A DNA stretch of 64,000 bases, taken from the IMG/VR virus record IMGVR_UViG_3300040770_000181, positions 17,251 through 81,250 of that record, one strand, 5' to 3'. Positions 42,733-53,300 of the stretch are shown here, in pieces; positions within the stretch are counted from its first letter, which is position 1, and each line of letters opens with the position of its first letter. The notes under the pieces are model-generated. The model did no database searches and was not told where the DNA came from. It was given only the letters and a program-made list of their open reading frames with translations. The stretch is from a virus. The translations under genes were made by a program, and so were the position numbers.

Positions 42733-45441
42733 TTACATTCTTTTTAGTGATCTTAAAATAGCACCATTACGTCCTACAATGGTTTCTGCTTTTGCTGCTT
42801 TTGCTGCATCTGCTTTAGCACTATCTTTTAAAATTTTTAGTCTTGCATTAAGTATAGCTTGCTGATCAGCATTGTTTCCTGTTCCACCTTTATAAGTTGT
42901 ATCAAATTGAGCTAATGGATTTTCATTAATTGCTCTATAATTTTTATCAAATCTATAGTTATACATATTCTCATATGTTTGTAGTGTTCTGTTCTCTAAT
43001 GCATTTTTAGAATATTTATCAGCTATAGAACTTAATGCAGCTTGCGTAATTGCTTTAGTGTTAGATTTAGCTTGTGATTGTCTAATGTATTGTTGATCAT
43101 ATAATCCAATATTCTTTAATTGAGCATCATTCATAGTGGCTCTGTTTTGTGAATACACTTGATCTTTTTTAGACTGATTCATTCTAAACTCGTCTGCTCC
43201 CACTTTTTGATTAGCAGCATATTTTTGAGCATTTAACTGTGCCTGAAATGCAGGATTACCCTGACCCATTCTTTGTGCTGCTCTGTAATCAGCTTGATTT
43301 TCATTACGAATATCTTGCAATGAAATGTCAAAAGGAACATCTAACTGTGGTTGATAAGACTGTGCTTGTACAGGATCTAATTGATTATTAGATAATGCAT
43401 ACATTTCTCCTGCTAGTTGACGAGGATTTAATTGTTCAGTATCATTAGTTCTTAAAAAAGGAAGTGCTCTATTAAATAAATCCATATAAGGGTCACGCTT
43501 GTTTGCTTCCACTGCATCTATTGGAGGGTTTGCTCTTTCATCAGGTTGATCAGCACCAACTGGTACAGGCTGTGCTACTGGTGTTGCTGCTGCTTTAGGT
43601 TTACCTAAAGTTGACATATATTTCATTGTTCTTGTTCCCCAAAGACTATCTTCATTACTAGCTAAATTTTTAGAAAGATTTTGTGCTTTACCATAAGTTG
43701 TTAAAGGCTCAGAATCAATAACTGCTTGAGCATACTTAGGAGCAGATTTATGATATTCTTTTTGAAACGCTAAAACATCTGCTTTACTTCTTGATTTTTC
43801 TGCTGTGTTGTATAAAGCAGATATTTTATCATATGTAGCTTGATCTACTTCTGGAAGCGGATCTGTAATTTTTGGTAAATCTACACCTGCTTGTGCTTTA
43901 AATATGTCAGTGCCATACTTAGATCCTTTAACTGGTTTTGCTTTTCTAATATGTCCTTTTGACAAATGAAAAGCATCTAACCCACGTTCTTCTGCTTCTT
44001 GATTAATAGCACTTTGAAGGTCTCCAGCTTTTGCTTTTTTAACAGCAATGTCTTGAAGTTGTGTATCAAATCCTTTTGCCATTGCTTTTCTAGTATTAAA
44101 TTTTAATTCTTCTATAGAAGTTCTAGGAGAAGCATCACCTTCTTCTATAAAGTTCTTTTGACTACTTTTATTAATTTTGGCTTCTTCTTTAGAGAGTTTA
44201 TCTACATATTTTTGAAATGATTTTCCAGAAGCTTTTGAATCTCCTAACAATGCTGCGTTTTCTTTTGATATTCTTAATGCTCCAAAAACAATACCATCAC
44301 TAATAGGCTCATTATCTTGCACCTCAACATCAGCACCACCTTCCATATGACCACCTTCTCCCATAACTTTAACTCCTATACCTGTTCTACCAGAACCATC
44401 AGACTCATCATGTGTATTACCATTAGCCATATATGTAATTCCAGAACCTTCAGAATAAGGATTATGAGAAACTGCTTCTAGCTCTCCACCCCACTCAGTT
44501 TGATACTCTCCACCATTTTCATAAGAAGGCATATCTCCACCACTAGCATACATAGGATATTCCCCCCCTTCTTCATACATAGGAAGCTCTGTTCCATTTT
44601 CAGCAAATGAACTATACTGTTGTTGTACTGCTTGCCCAAATTGATTTCCTTGCATGCCTGCTATATTTCTACCAGTAGCATCTGTAAACTTCTTTGTTTT
44701 TTCAGCACTTCTATCTATAAGACCACCCGCAAGTGTAAGTAAAGGTTTAGCAACCATTTTAGCAATAGGACCTACACCAGGAATCATTCCCACTGCATCT
44801 CCTGCAACTGCTCCAAATTGTGAACCAGCATCATTTTTCATTAAAGCACTTGCGCCTCTAGAAGCCATACCACTTGCTTGCCCCATTTGTGTACTTGTTA
44901 TGCCACCAAATTGTGCTTTACGTATATTGCCACCATATTCAGCAGAATCAATAGGATTAGAACCTACACCATATACAGGGAAAAATTCTTCTCCTGTATT
45001 CATAGTATCTTCTGGTCTAACATATTTTCTTTCAATTTGCTCAGGTCTTGTTCTTGATGCAGCTAATTGAACATCAGTGACTCTGTTCATTTGCTTAGCT
45101 TCTTGTAATGTTCTTTTCTGTTGTTTAGCTGTAGCAAATGCTCCCGCTAACCCCTCAACTACATTACCAGCAGCCCCTAATTGCCCTGCAAAATCAAAAC
45201 CTGCTTTAGGTGCTTGAGAATTAAAATTGTTATCACCATAATTTTGATTTGGGTTTTGAGAACCACCCAAGCCTCCTTCAAAAGGAACTACTCCTCCATA
45301 TAATTCAAGATCATCTCCACCATATTGCATCTGCTTAAGCTCTTTACCATACTTAGCTCTAAAACTTGCTTCGTCTGGAAATGCTTTATAAAAATCTTTT
45401 TCATTTTTATAACCAGCTATTTTCATCATTTGTGCTTTCAT
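42733..45441 (-). CDS. crAss-like virion cargo protein, 902 aa, with AQ-x-G motifs
   Basis: Starts MKAQMMKIAGYKNEKDFYKA. Glycine/tyrosine-rich segments (MQYGGDDLELYGG at 38-50; YASGGDMPSYENGGEYQ) occur with two AQ-x-G motifs: AQFG 175-178 and AQAG 515-518. A hydrophobic Gly/Ala segment at 207-240 (VAGDAVGMIPGVGPIAKMVA) could insert in membranes. Residues 333-400 (YMANGNTHDESDGSG, then VEVQDNEPISDGIVF) resemble a conserved segment of crAss-like giant proteins. The C-terminal half is helical and Gln/Asn-rich. Probable ejected cargo, co-transcribed with the 1338-residue gene 5 nt upstream. Confidence 0.72.
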   Translation of the reverse strand: MKAQMMKIAGYKNEKDFYKAFPDEASFRAKYGKELKQMQYGGDDLELYGGVVPFEGGLGGSQNPNQNYGDNNFNSQAPKAGFDFAGQLGAAGNVVEGLAGAFATAKQQKRTLQEAKQMNRVTDVQLAASRTRPEQIERKYVRPEDTMNTGEEFFPVYGVGSNPIDSAEYGGNIRKAQFGGITSTQMGQASGMASRGASALMKNDAGSQFGAVAGDAVGMIPGVGPIAKMVAKPLLTLAGGLIDRSAEKTKKFTDATGRNIAGMQGNQFGQAVQQQYSSFAENGTELPMYEEGGEYPMYASGGDMPSYENGGEYQTEWGGELEAVSHNPYSEGSGITYMANGNTHDESDGSGRTGIGVKVMGEGGHMEGGADVEVQDNEPISDGIVFGALRISKENAALLGDSKASGKSFQKYVDKLSKEEAKINKSSQKNFIEEGDASPRTSIEELKFNTRKAMAKGFDTQLQDIAVKKAKAGDLQSAINQEAEERGLDAFHLSKGHIRKAKPVKGSKYGTDIFKAQAGVDLPKITDPLPEVDQATYDKISALYNTAEKSRSKADVLAFQKEYHKSAPKYAQAVIDSEPLTTYGKAQNLSKNLASNEDSLWGTRTMKYMSTLGKPKAAATPVAQPVPVGADQPDERANPPIDAVEANKRDPYMDLFNRALPFLRTNDTEQLNPRQLAGEMYALSNNQLDPVQAQSYQPQLDVPFDISLQDIRNENQADYRAAQRMGQGNPAFQAQLNAQKYAANQKVGADEFRMNQSKKDQVYSQNRATMNDAQLKNIGLYDQQYIRQSQAKSNTKAITQAALSSIADKYSKNALENRTLQTYENMYNYRFDKNYRAINENPLAQFDTTYKGGTGNNADQQAILNARLKILKDSAKADAAKAAKAETIVGRNGAILRSLKRM

Positions 45442-45446
45442 AATAT

Positions 45447-48400
45447 TTAGTATTTATCTAACCAGCCTTTTTCTGGTTTAGCAAAGTTAGTTAATTTTTT
45501 TCCATTTCTAGCCTGAGTGACAGACTGTTTACTATTTGATGATTGTTCAGCAACAGTGTTTAATATGTTTATAATTTCATCATCTTCATACATTTCTCTT
45601 AAGTCACCAATAGATTGTCTTGCCCCTTCATTAACTTTATTAAAAAGACTTGAATCTACTTTTTGTCCAGGTTTTAATTTGAACTCACTTCTTATATTCA
45701 TTATTCTAGGATACATACCATCTTTTTTTAAATAATTGTAGTATTCTTCTCCGTATGAATCTTTAGTATAATTTGGATCTGCTTTTTGATTATAATTTAT
45801 TTCCATGTAATTTTCCATTTTATCTTGTATACCAGAACCATGTGTCATTTCATGTGCTAAGGTGCCTTTATCTCCATTATCTCTCATAGACATTGAGTGT
45901 ATTTTTGGAATATATTTACCAGCTACATTGGGCTCTCCTCTTAACCTATTAAATGTAGACTCCATTTCATAATATCCTTCATCTGATTCTATATTATTTT
46001 GTAATCTATAATTATTTACAAAGTCAGAAGTAGATTTACCTGACATTTTTCTTTGATCATAAACAGGTAAAGTATCTAAACTTTTATTTATAACATTTAC
46101 TGGATTTTTTCCTTCCATTAAATAACCTATTTGAGAGTTTAACCTTCCTTTTGTAACTGGGTTGTTCATCCAATTTTTTACAAAAGGATCTACATCATTA
46201 GCCATTTTATATGTTGACTGTATTTCTTCTCTATTGTTCCACCAATCTTCAACACCTAAACCACCAGATATTTTTTTTCCATTTTGAGCCATTGGGTATT
46301 CTGTAAACTTTTTAGCACCAGGAAACTTTTGTGTACCTGAGTTAGCTTGTACCATTCTTGGTTCTCCTACATCAGGAACAACGTATAACGGTATATCACC
46401 GTACCCATGTGTAGCCATTGTATCTCCTGAGATTTCTGTTATCTCTCCAGGATGATCCCATTGACCACGATCATCTTTTACAACACCACCATTTTTTCTT
46501 AATTTTGGTTTAACTGTAGAAGTTTTATCAATTACTTTTCTATTAATCTCATAAGAAGGGTTGTAATCTTTAAGAGTGCTTTTACTTTTACTTTTACTCT
46601 TAGCTTTACTTTCAGATCTAATACTTCCTATTTTAGGTTTAGTTGTAGCAGTATTATCAATCCTAACATTTCCATCATTATCTACAAATGCTTTTTCTTT
46701 TAACAATTGTGTTAATGGTTTACCTGTTTCTCTTGATGCTCTAACTTCTCCCATTCTTTTCTTTTTATTCTCTATTTGCAATAAACCTAAAGAAGCTGCT
46801 TGGGCATAAGGGTGTGGAATCAAACCCATAGTGTCTGATGCATTAGCTTCTTCTCCATTGTAATACGATTGTGCTATTCCTAATGCTGAGCCAATACCAG
46901 GAGCTTTTCTTAATAAAGGATGAACAAAAGTTTGACCAGAGTCAATAACTTCTTGATTAAAATTGTTTACAAGCTCAAGAGGTTCTTCTTCATTCCAATC
47001 TGGTTGTCTATATGCTCTTTCAGGATTCATTCCATTTTGTGCCTGAGGAATCTCTCCTCCATATTCTTTTTTCTTATTTTTTTTATTATATTCTTCTTGT
47101 TCTTTGTTAAATTTTTTAACTCTATTTTCATCTAAATTAATTAACTCATTAGTTGCCCAGCCTAATCCTCCAATACCTGCTGCTACTACTCCTAATGGAA
47201 GTGCATCTTTAGGATTTTCTTTTATGTAATTAAAAGGAGCACTAGCAATATCATTTATTGAATAATTTTTTCTAGAAAATTTATTTATATTTTTGTATTT
47301 TTCCATCCAATCCTCTATAACATTAGGATTGGTATGTCCAGTTAACCCAACTATATCATGGTTAATTGCTTCGCGTTCATCCGTTGCACGTGCAACTTTT
47401 TGCCCAAATATTTCTCTATTAAATCGTTCATGAGCTTTTTTTGTTTTTTCTGGTGAAAGCAATGTCTCCCCACTATAAACACCTTTCATTCCTCTTTTTT
47501 TAGCTTCTTCAATTCCTAATTGATATAATAAATCTTGTGTCTGGTTTCCTTGTAATTTATCAGATACAGAAATCATAGAAGGGCTTACCCACTCAGGTTC
47601 ACCTTTAATTGGAAAACCTTTATCGTCATATGTAAACTGTCCAATTTCATCTCTTATCCAATTATTTTTATTTTCAAGACCTAAATAACCAAATGAACTT
47701 CCTTTTGAATCTTTTAAATGTATTTTTGTATGTGTGCTACTGTTTGGACTATACTCTATATTTGGAACTAATGTTTCTGGTAAAGTTCTAATTTTTTTTC
47801 CAGGAATAAATTTTTTATTTGTAAATGATTTAACATCTTCAATTATATTACCTACTCCTTGTGATTGTAATCCTTGCATAAGTTCAGGGTTTATACCTGT
47901 TCTTATTTTTCCTAATCCAGAAAAAAGATTTTCCTTAGTAAGCAATCCAGCCCCTGCTAAATTAGCTGGGTCTAATACAGCATCTACAGCCATAGCTCCA
48001 TAAGGATTTTGAATATTCATAGCTTCTGAAGGACGTTGCATTTCTCCAGTCATAGCTTTAGTAGCAAACATTTGTGGAATACTAGTTACTGCAGATATAG
48101 GCGTTCCAAATATTGATCCCATTAACCCAGCATCTTTATTTTCATCAACTATCTTGTCAGCATATTGTTCTAACCAATTCCTAGGTCTTTTGTAATCATT
48201 CTGAACAGTTACTTCATCTAGTGCAATAGGTGATCTTTCTCCTGTAGAAGACAAAACATTCCCTTTATTATATTCTTCTCTGTATTCAGGAGTATTATAT
48301 TTTACCTGCTTACCATTTTGAGCTTGAGGAATCTCCCCACCCATTTGATATTGAGGAGTTATCTTTCTAGTATTACCAGGACCAAGATCAGGCATAGGTC

Positions 48401-49463
48401 TATCTTGGTCAAAAGGAACATTATACTTAGTGTTAGTTCCACCAAAGTTCATGTTAATATCTTCTTCTACTTTAAAAGATTTTGGTACCCTTGCTCTATT
48501 TCTTATATTAATATCCGATTCTAATTCATTACCAGACATATCTATTCCTTCAGAATCTAATAAAGTTGGTAGTGCTTGTACTTTTGGGTTTGGTTTTCTA
48601 ACAGGAGCTGAAATGGGTTTAATAAAAGAAGAGTATTCTGCTGCTTGGTCAGTTGCCACACCTGTTTTACGTTGAGTTGATTTGTTATTTTTTAAATCAC
48701 TAACCTTACTAGAAGTATTACTTTTAGTAGGAGTGGTTTTATATTGTTTTAATATATCTTCTTTTTGTTCAGGATGTTGTTGTATAAGATCATTTATAAT
48801 AGCTACAGCACCTATACCATCTTTTGCTCCTAACTTTAATGCACGTTGCACAACTTCAGGTTTATAAAGTTCATCAAGTAATCTATAATATTCTTTGTAT
48901 CCTTCTCCTGATTTTCTAGCTTTTCTGGTCCATCCAGAATATTTAGTTAATTCTCCTGAAAGCTTAGAAGCAATTTCTGCATTTTTTAACGCTGCTTTAA
49001 CAGCAGGCTGTAAAACAGTTCTTGTTTTTTCTACAGTTTTGACACCTTTAGCTAATTTTCCTAATTTAGAAACAGCTCCTGCACCAATAAGGTTTGTAGG
49101 ATCTAAAATCATATCTGTAGCCATAGCTAAATAAGGATGTTCTTTTTCATCTATACCTATACCTGCAGAAGGATTTTCATATTTAGGTGGAGCTTTTCTT
49201 GCACCAACAGCGTGTAGTCCTGCTTCAACAGCATAAGTGGTTGCTCTTGCAGGAGCAGAAAGTACATTATCTATTTTATCTAACCAACCAGTTTCTTCTT
49301 CTTTAGGAATTAACTTCTTTCCATTTTGTGCTTTTTCTACTTCTTCTTGTTTTGCAGGAGCATTGTTTGCACCACAGTTATGACAATTATATAAATCAGC
49401 TTTAGATGATTCAGATGCTTTCCAAGACCATCCACAATTTGAACATGTTATTTTACTATCCAT
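45447..49463 (-). CDS. Modular virion effector-like protein: zinc ribbon, GNAT-like segment, HExxH metalloprotease motif
   Basis: 1338 residues. Zinc ribbon C7/C10...C27/C30. Motif AQNG at 45-48, 381-384, 808-811, 1059-1062 and ARNG at 1318-1321 divides the protein into modules. Two modules share a membrane-active-looking segment (YLAMATDMILDPTNLIGAGA at 111-130; YGAMAVDAVLDPANLAGAGL at 488-507). Residues about 575-690 look GNAT-like (VSDKLQGNQTQDLLYQLG, then AKKRGMKGVY). Residues 992-1062 (GQWDHPGEITEISGD...) match a segment I recall from crAss-like giant proteins. HEMTH at 1204-1208 is a complete zincin motif. Repeat GKKL...KGWLDK occurs at both ends. Probably an ejected multi-activity protein. 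Its ATG overlaps the stop codon region of the next upstream gene. Confidence 0.75.
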   Translation of the reverse strand: MDSKITCSNCGWSWKASESSKADLYNCHNCGANNAPAKQEEVEKAQNGKKLIPKEEETGWLDKIDNVLSAPARATTYAVEAGLHAVGARKAPPKYENPSAGIGIDEKEHPYLAMATDMILDPTNLIGAGAVSKLGKLAKGVKTVEKTRTVLQPAVKAALKNAEIASKLSGELTKYSGWTRKARKSGEGYKEYYRLLDELYKPEVVQRALKLGAKDGIGAVAIINDLIQQHPEQKEDILKQYKTTPTKSNTSSKVSDLKNNKSTQRKTGVATDQAAEYSSFIKPISAPVRKPNPKVQALPTLLDSEGIDMSGNELESDINIRNRARVPKSFKVEEDINMNFGGTNTKYNVPFDQDRPMPDLGPGNTRKITPQYQMGGEIPQAQNGKQVKYNTPEYREEYNKGNVLSSTGERSPIALDEVTVQNDYKRPRNWLEQYADKIVDENKDAGLMGSIFGTPISAVTSIPQMFATKAMTGEMQRPSEAMNIQNPYGAMAVDAVLDPANLAGAGLLTKENLFSGLGKIRTGINPELMQGLQSQGVGNIIEDVKSFTNKKFIPGKKIRTLPETLVPNIEYSPNSSTHTKIHLKDSKGSSFGYLGLENKNNWIRDEIGQFTYDDKGFPIKGEPEWVSPSMISVSDKLQGNQTQDLLYQLGIEEAKKRGMKGVYSGETLLSPEKTKKAHERFNREIFGQKVARATDEREAINHDIVGLTGHTNPNVIEDWMEKYKNINKFSRKNYSINDIASAPFNYIKENPKDALPLGVVAAGIGGLGWATNELINLDENRVKKFNKEQEEYNKKNKKKEYGGEIPQAQNGMNPERAYRQPDWNEEEPLELVNNFNQEVIDSGQTFVHPLLRKAPGIGSALGIAQSYYNGEEANASDTMGLIPHPYAQAASLGLLQIENKKKRMGEVRASRETGKPLTQLLKEKAFVDNDGNVRIDNTATTKPKIGSIRSESKAKSKSKSKSTLKDYNPSYEINRKVIDKTSTVKPKLRKNGGVVKDDRGQWDHPGEITEISGDTMATHGYGDIPLYVVPDVGEPRMVQANSGTQKFPGAKKFTEYPMAQNGKKISGGLGVEDWWNNREEIQSTYKMANDVDPFVKNWMNNPVTKGRLNSQIGYLMEGKNPVNVINKSLDTLPVYDQRKMSGKSTSDFVNNYRLQNNIESDEGYYEMESTFNRLRGEPNVAGKYIPKIHSMSMRDNGDKGTLAHEMTHGSGIQDKMENYMEINYNQKADPNYTKDSYGEEYYNYLKKDGMYPRIMNIRSEFKLKPGQKVDSSLFNKVNEGARQSIGDLREMYEDDEIINILNTVAEQSSNSKQSVTQARNGKKLTNFAKPEKGWLDKY

Positions 49464-50329
49464 TACTTATAAGATATTTGAGCAGGCGTCAGTATAAACT
49501 GGCTTACTAAATGAATACTTGATGTGTTATCTAAGATGTGTCGCACTCTTAGTTCTTTTGCTCTCAGAGGAGCTTTCTTAAATGATCTACTAGAATAGTC
49601 CATGTTAGAGATGTTAACAACTTTATCTATAGAAAGATTTTCACAAGACGTCAAGAACATTGGAATTTGTGAACTTTTTTGTAAAGCCCAGAAACTATTA
49701 TACTGGTAAAAGTTATCACTCTTAGTATACACAATAGTTTTACTGTCTTCCTTGAAGATAGGATATTGACTATGTACAGAAAGGTTATTAAGCGGCTTAG
49801 AGACAAGATTTAATATTCCAGAGGATTGTTGTCCATTATATAAAATAGCTTTGTTAAACCATTGATCATTTGTTTCCACCTTGGTGTTATAATTAAACAC
49901 ACCAGTGTCTGATGGTAAATACTTATATGCTCTAGTGTAATCTTTTACATTTTGTAAAATCTCATCTTGAAACTTATAAGAAAAAGGATATTCTATAATG
50001 TATGGTTCTATTGTTCCATAAAATCTATTATAATCTTCTACGTTAGTTAAGTGTCTCCACAAGCAAGAAGTAATAATTGTTTTTGTTTTTGTATTAACAT
50101 ATACATTATTTGTAATTGTTGATACACTTAATGTTTTGGATAATTTACATTTTCCAATACTTGTAAGAGTTATTAATGTAACTGTGTTATCTACAATATA
50201 ACTTATTCCTGTTGAAAGAGTTTTTCTTGAAACATTTTCAGCTATAACATTGCCACCCCCATCAAATATATTGAAAGGGCCAGCATCGTTATTTACTATA
50301 GTTAATTTTATTGTTATTATTTTTGACAT
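49463..50329 (-). CDS. Virion protein with GPF-type N-terminal domain, 288 aa
   Basis: The first 75 residues (ITIKLTIVNNDAGPFNIFDG, then TSIGKCKLSKT) match the N-terminal domain of the proteins at 59590 and 60703, which read GTDSGPFDLYS and GTDTGPFDLYS. The rest (residues 90-288) is unrecognised: aromatic-rich with YRFYGTIEPYIIEYPF-like strands and LNNLSVHSQYPIF. Lying between the stabilization protein and the cargo genes, it is likely a tail or ring component. The stop and next start share one base. Confidence 0.65.
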   Translation of the reverse strand: MSKIITIKLTIVNNDAGPFNIFDGGGNVIAENVSRKTLSTGISYIVDNTVTLITLTSIGKCKLSKTLSVSTITNNVYVNTKTKTIITSCLWRHLTNVEDYNRFYGTIEPYIIEYPFSYKFQDEILQNVKDYTRAYKYLPSDTGVFNYNTKVETNDQWFNKAILYNGQQSSGILNLVSKPLNNLSVHSQYPIFKEDSKTIVYTKSDNFYQYNSFWALQKSSQIPMFLTSCENLSIDKVVNISNMDYSSRSFKKAPLRAKELRVRHILDNTSSIHLVSQFILTPAQISYK

Positions 50330-50341
50330 ATCTTTTATGAA

Positions 50342-53300
50342 TTAACAAGAGCCTGTAGCTGTTATAGTTATTATACTGTCTGCATTTGCAGAGTTTGTTT
50401 GAGCACAAACTTCAACAAATTCAAAGCCTCCTAAGAAATTATTAACAAATGTTCCAGAACAAGTTATATAATTATAAATAGCATCTGAACTACCTCCATT
50501 TTGAAAACGATAAATTGTACAATTTAATCCAACTGTAGTCGTTGTAGTAGTTGTTAAATTACAATTAACTAAGCCAGTTTCTATTATTTGTTCTACTAAA
50601 GTAACTGTTATTGTTTCTATTTCACAAGAACCTTGTCCACAATCTGCAGCTCTAGTTGTAACATACCCATATGTTGTAAATGTACTTCCTGCATTAATAG
50701 TAGCAGTAGTACTGGTATTTACAGGTCCAGTAGACCCACAATATTGTTCTTCAAGATTTATTCTAAAAAAGTAATCTCTATCTGCTACTTTATTAAGACG
50801 TATTGTCAATAAAGAATCTACTCTATTATAGCTTAAATCAAGACAATTATCAACAGAACTAACATCTGCAAACTCTGTTGTAAAACATTCTGGAGCATCA
50901 ACTGTTGTTGTACTTGTAGTTGTTGTTGAAAATATTGTTGTACTTGTAGTTGTTGTTAAAGTAGCAGTAGTTGTGCTAGTGGTTGTTGTTGTGATTTCTG
51001 GACAAACATTAATAGTAATAATAAAACCATTTACAAGCTGAAATACAGTTTTGTTAAAAGCTGTTTCATCTGTAAAATACCAACCATTAGGAGGTATAGA
51101 ACAATCTAATGTGCCATTGTTTAAATAAACACGAGCATTTAATTCTAAATTATCAATAAAAACTGATAAAGTAGAAATACTAATAGAAGTGTCCTCTAGT
51201 GGTAATCCATTTATATAATTAATTGAAGAGCAGGCAGTTTCTTCAGATTCTGAAGAAATAATAACTGTTGGCCCTGATAAAATTGTATACCCAATAATAA
51301 AGCTGTATGCTGTTAAATTTAAAGGTCTTTGACACCCTGGAACTATCGGTCCAATTAATATTACACCTAACCCATTAATTTCACAATCTGTTAAAACAAT
51401 ACTTCCAAATAATGTACAATCTAATGGTACATCTGTAGTAGTAGTAGTTGTTGTTGATGAAGTTGAACTTGTTGTTGTTGTTGTTGTAGGGGGTGTTGGA
51501 ATTAACTCACCAACTATAAAATCAAAATCACTACAACAACCATTAATACCAGAGTAGAAAAAATTATTCTCAGCAATGTACCAGTTTGGTATATAACTAT
51601 GAAATGAAATCCAGCTTCTAGTATTTAAATTATAAGAAATAGTCCAACTCTTATTACAAAAGTAATCAGAATCTTTTAAATTAACTACTGTTCTGAAAAT
51701 TATGTTATTAGAAGTTTCCTCTATGTAAAATTCTTTAGTTGCATTGTCATATTTAATATCTCTATTTAAAGGAATGTAATCTAACTTAGTTATAATAATT
51801 CTTTCAAACTTACTATCATATACACCGTGTAGCCCAATACCATTAAAATGGTTGTCAGTATCAACCCCCTGTACAATTGTTTGCACACCATTTACTATTT
51901 CCTTTTTATTAGGATAATAATTTAAGATTTCAAATGGCAAGTGGTCAGTAAAGAATCTATTCATACCTGACCCGTAAGCTGTAATATCTTCTGCTTTCGT
52001 TCCTTGTATTAAAAAGATTTGTCCTCTCTTGGCATCAGTTGTTATTTGTCCTTGAGGAATTTTTAATAAGAATTTATTTTGAGTACCTACATAACCAAGA
52101 TCTGTTTCTGCAAAATCAATTGGAGGTGCACTAAACATAGAAGGATTACCAACGTATGCAGCTTGTGGATTACTTGTATTAATCGTTAATAAATTGTTGT
52201 ATAATAAGGATTTGTTTTCAAACCTAGCTAATATAGCTCTATTTTGTATTCCATCTAAAGATATTAAAGCACCATAGTTTTGAGGAAAATCATAATAAGA
52301 AAGTGCTTTATACACTAACCAGTTATTAACTCTACTATCAGCATCTTGATTTTGTGTATCAGAATAGATTGCTCTAAAAGGATAGTTTGTTAAACAAGAG
52401 TCTTCTTTCCAGTCTAAAGGTAAATGAGTAAAAGTATTTTCTCTATTTTGTTTAGAATACGTTACATTATAATTGTAAGTGTTGTCATTTGCAATAGATA
52501 CAAAAGACTCTTGAACCCAGTCATCAGGAATACCTGAGCTAACATGAGGCCAGTAATCACCTTCTCTATTATTAAATGCAGCACGCAAGTCTACATTGTA
52601 AGTAGACTCACAATAAAAACTAGGAACACCATACGCAAATAAATAAAAAGTACCATCATAAAAAGTTCTAGCAGTTCCTGTTAAAGGAAGTGGCTCATTA
52701 CTACAATCAAATGAATGTGCTTTATAAGATATAAAATTACTCAATACAGCAGTTTTTGTTGTAACATCACTTAGGATAGATCTTGCAGAATGCCAGTATT
52801 TAGGAAAAGCAATATTGCCTATCTCATCATAAAAAATATCTGAATCGTCAGGAGCTTTAACTCTGTTGTCAAAAAAGAAAGGCACTTTTGTTTTATAAGC
52901 AAATTTACCAATAAAAATATCTCCTCCAAACACACCAGTGTTTGCACTTTTATTAAAAATATATTGATACCCTGTATCTAATGTTTCATAAGAATACATC
53001 TGGCCCCATTGATTAACAATAGTATTTTTTATAGAACCATAATAAGACACTACAGATATGTTATTTTCAAATGTAGGCGCTCCACACTTATCTACATCCG
53101 ATAAAGTAAACCTAGAATTGTCTTGTATAATTGAATCTCCATCTATTAAAATACTAGGAGTGTTACTAGGGAGAGGCAATGATTCTATAGTATTTGTATT
53201 GTTTAAAGATAAATCACTGGTTTTTAAAAAAACAGACGTTTCTCTTTGATAATTATTTATAGTGTACTCATCCCCAATAGATAAAACTCTTGGTATTAAA

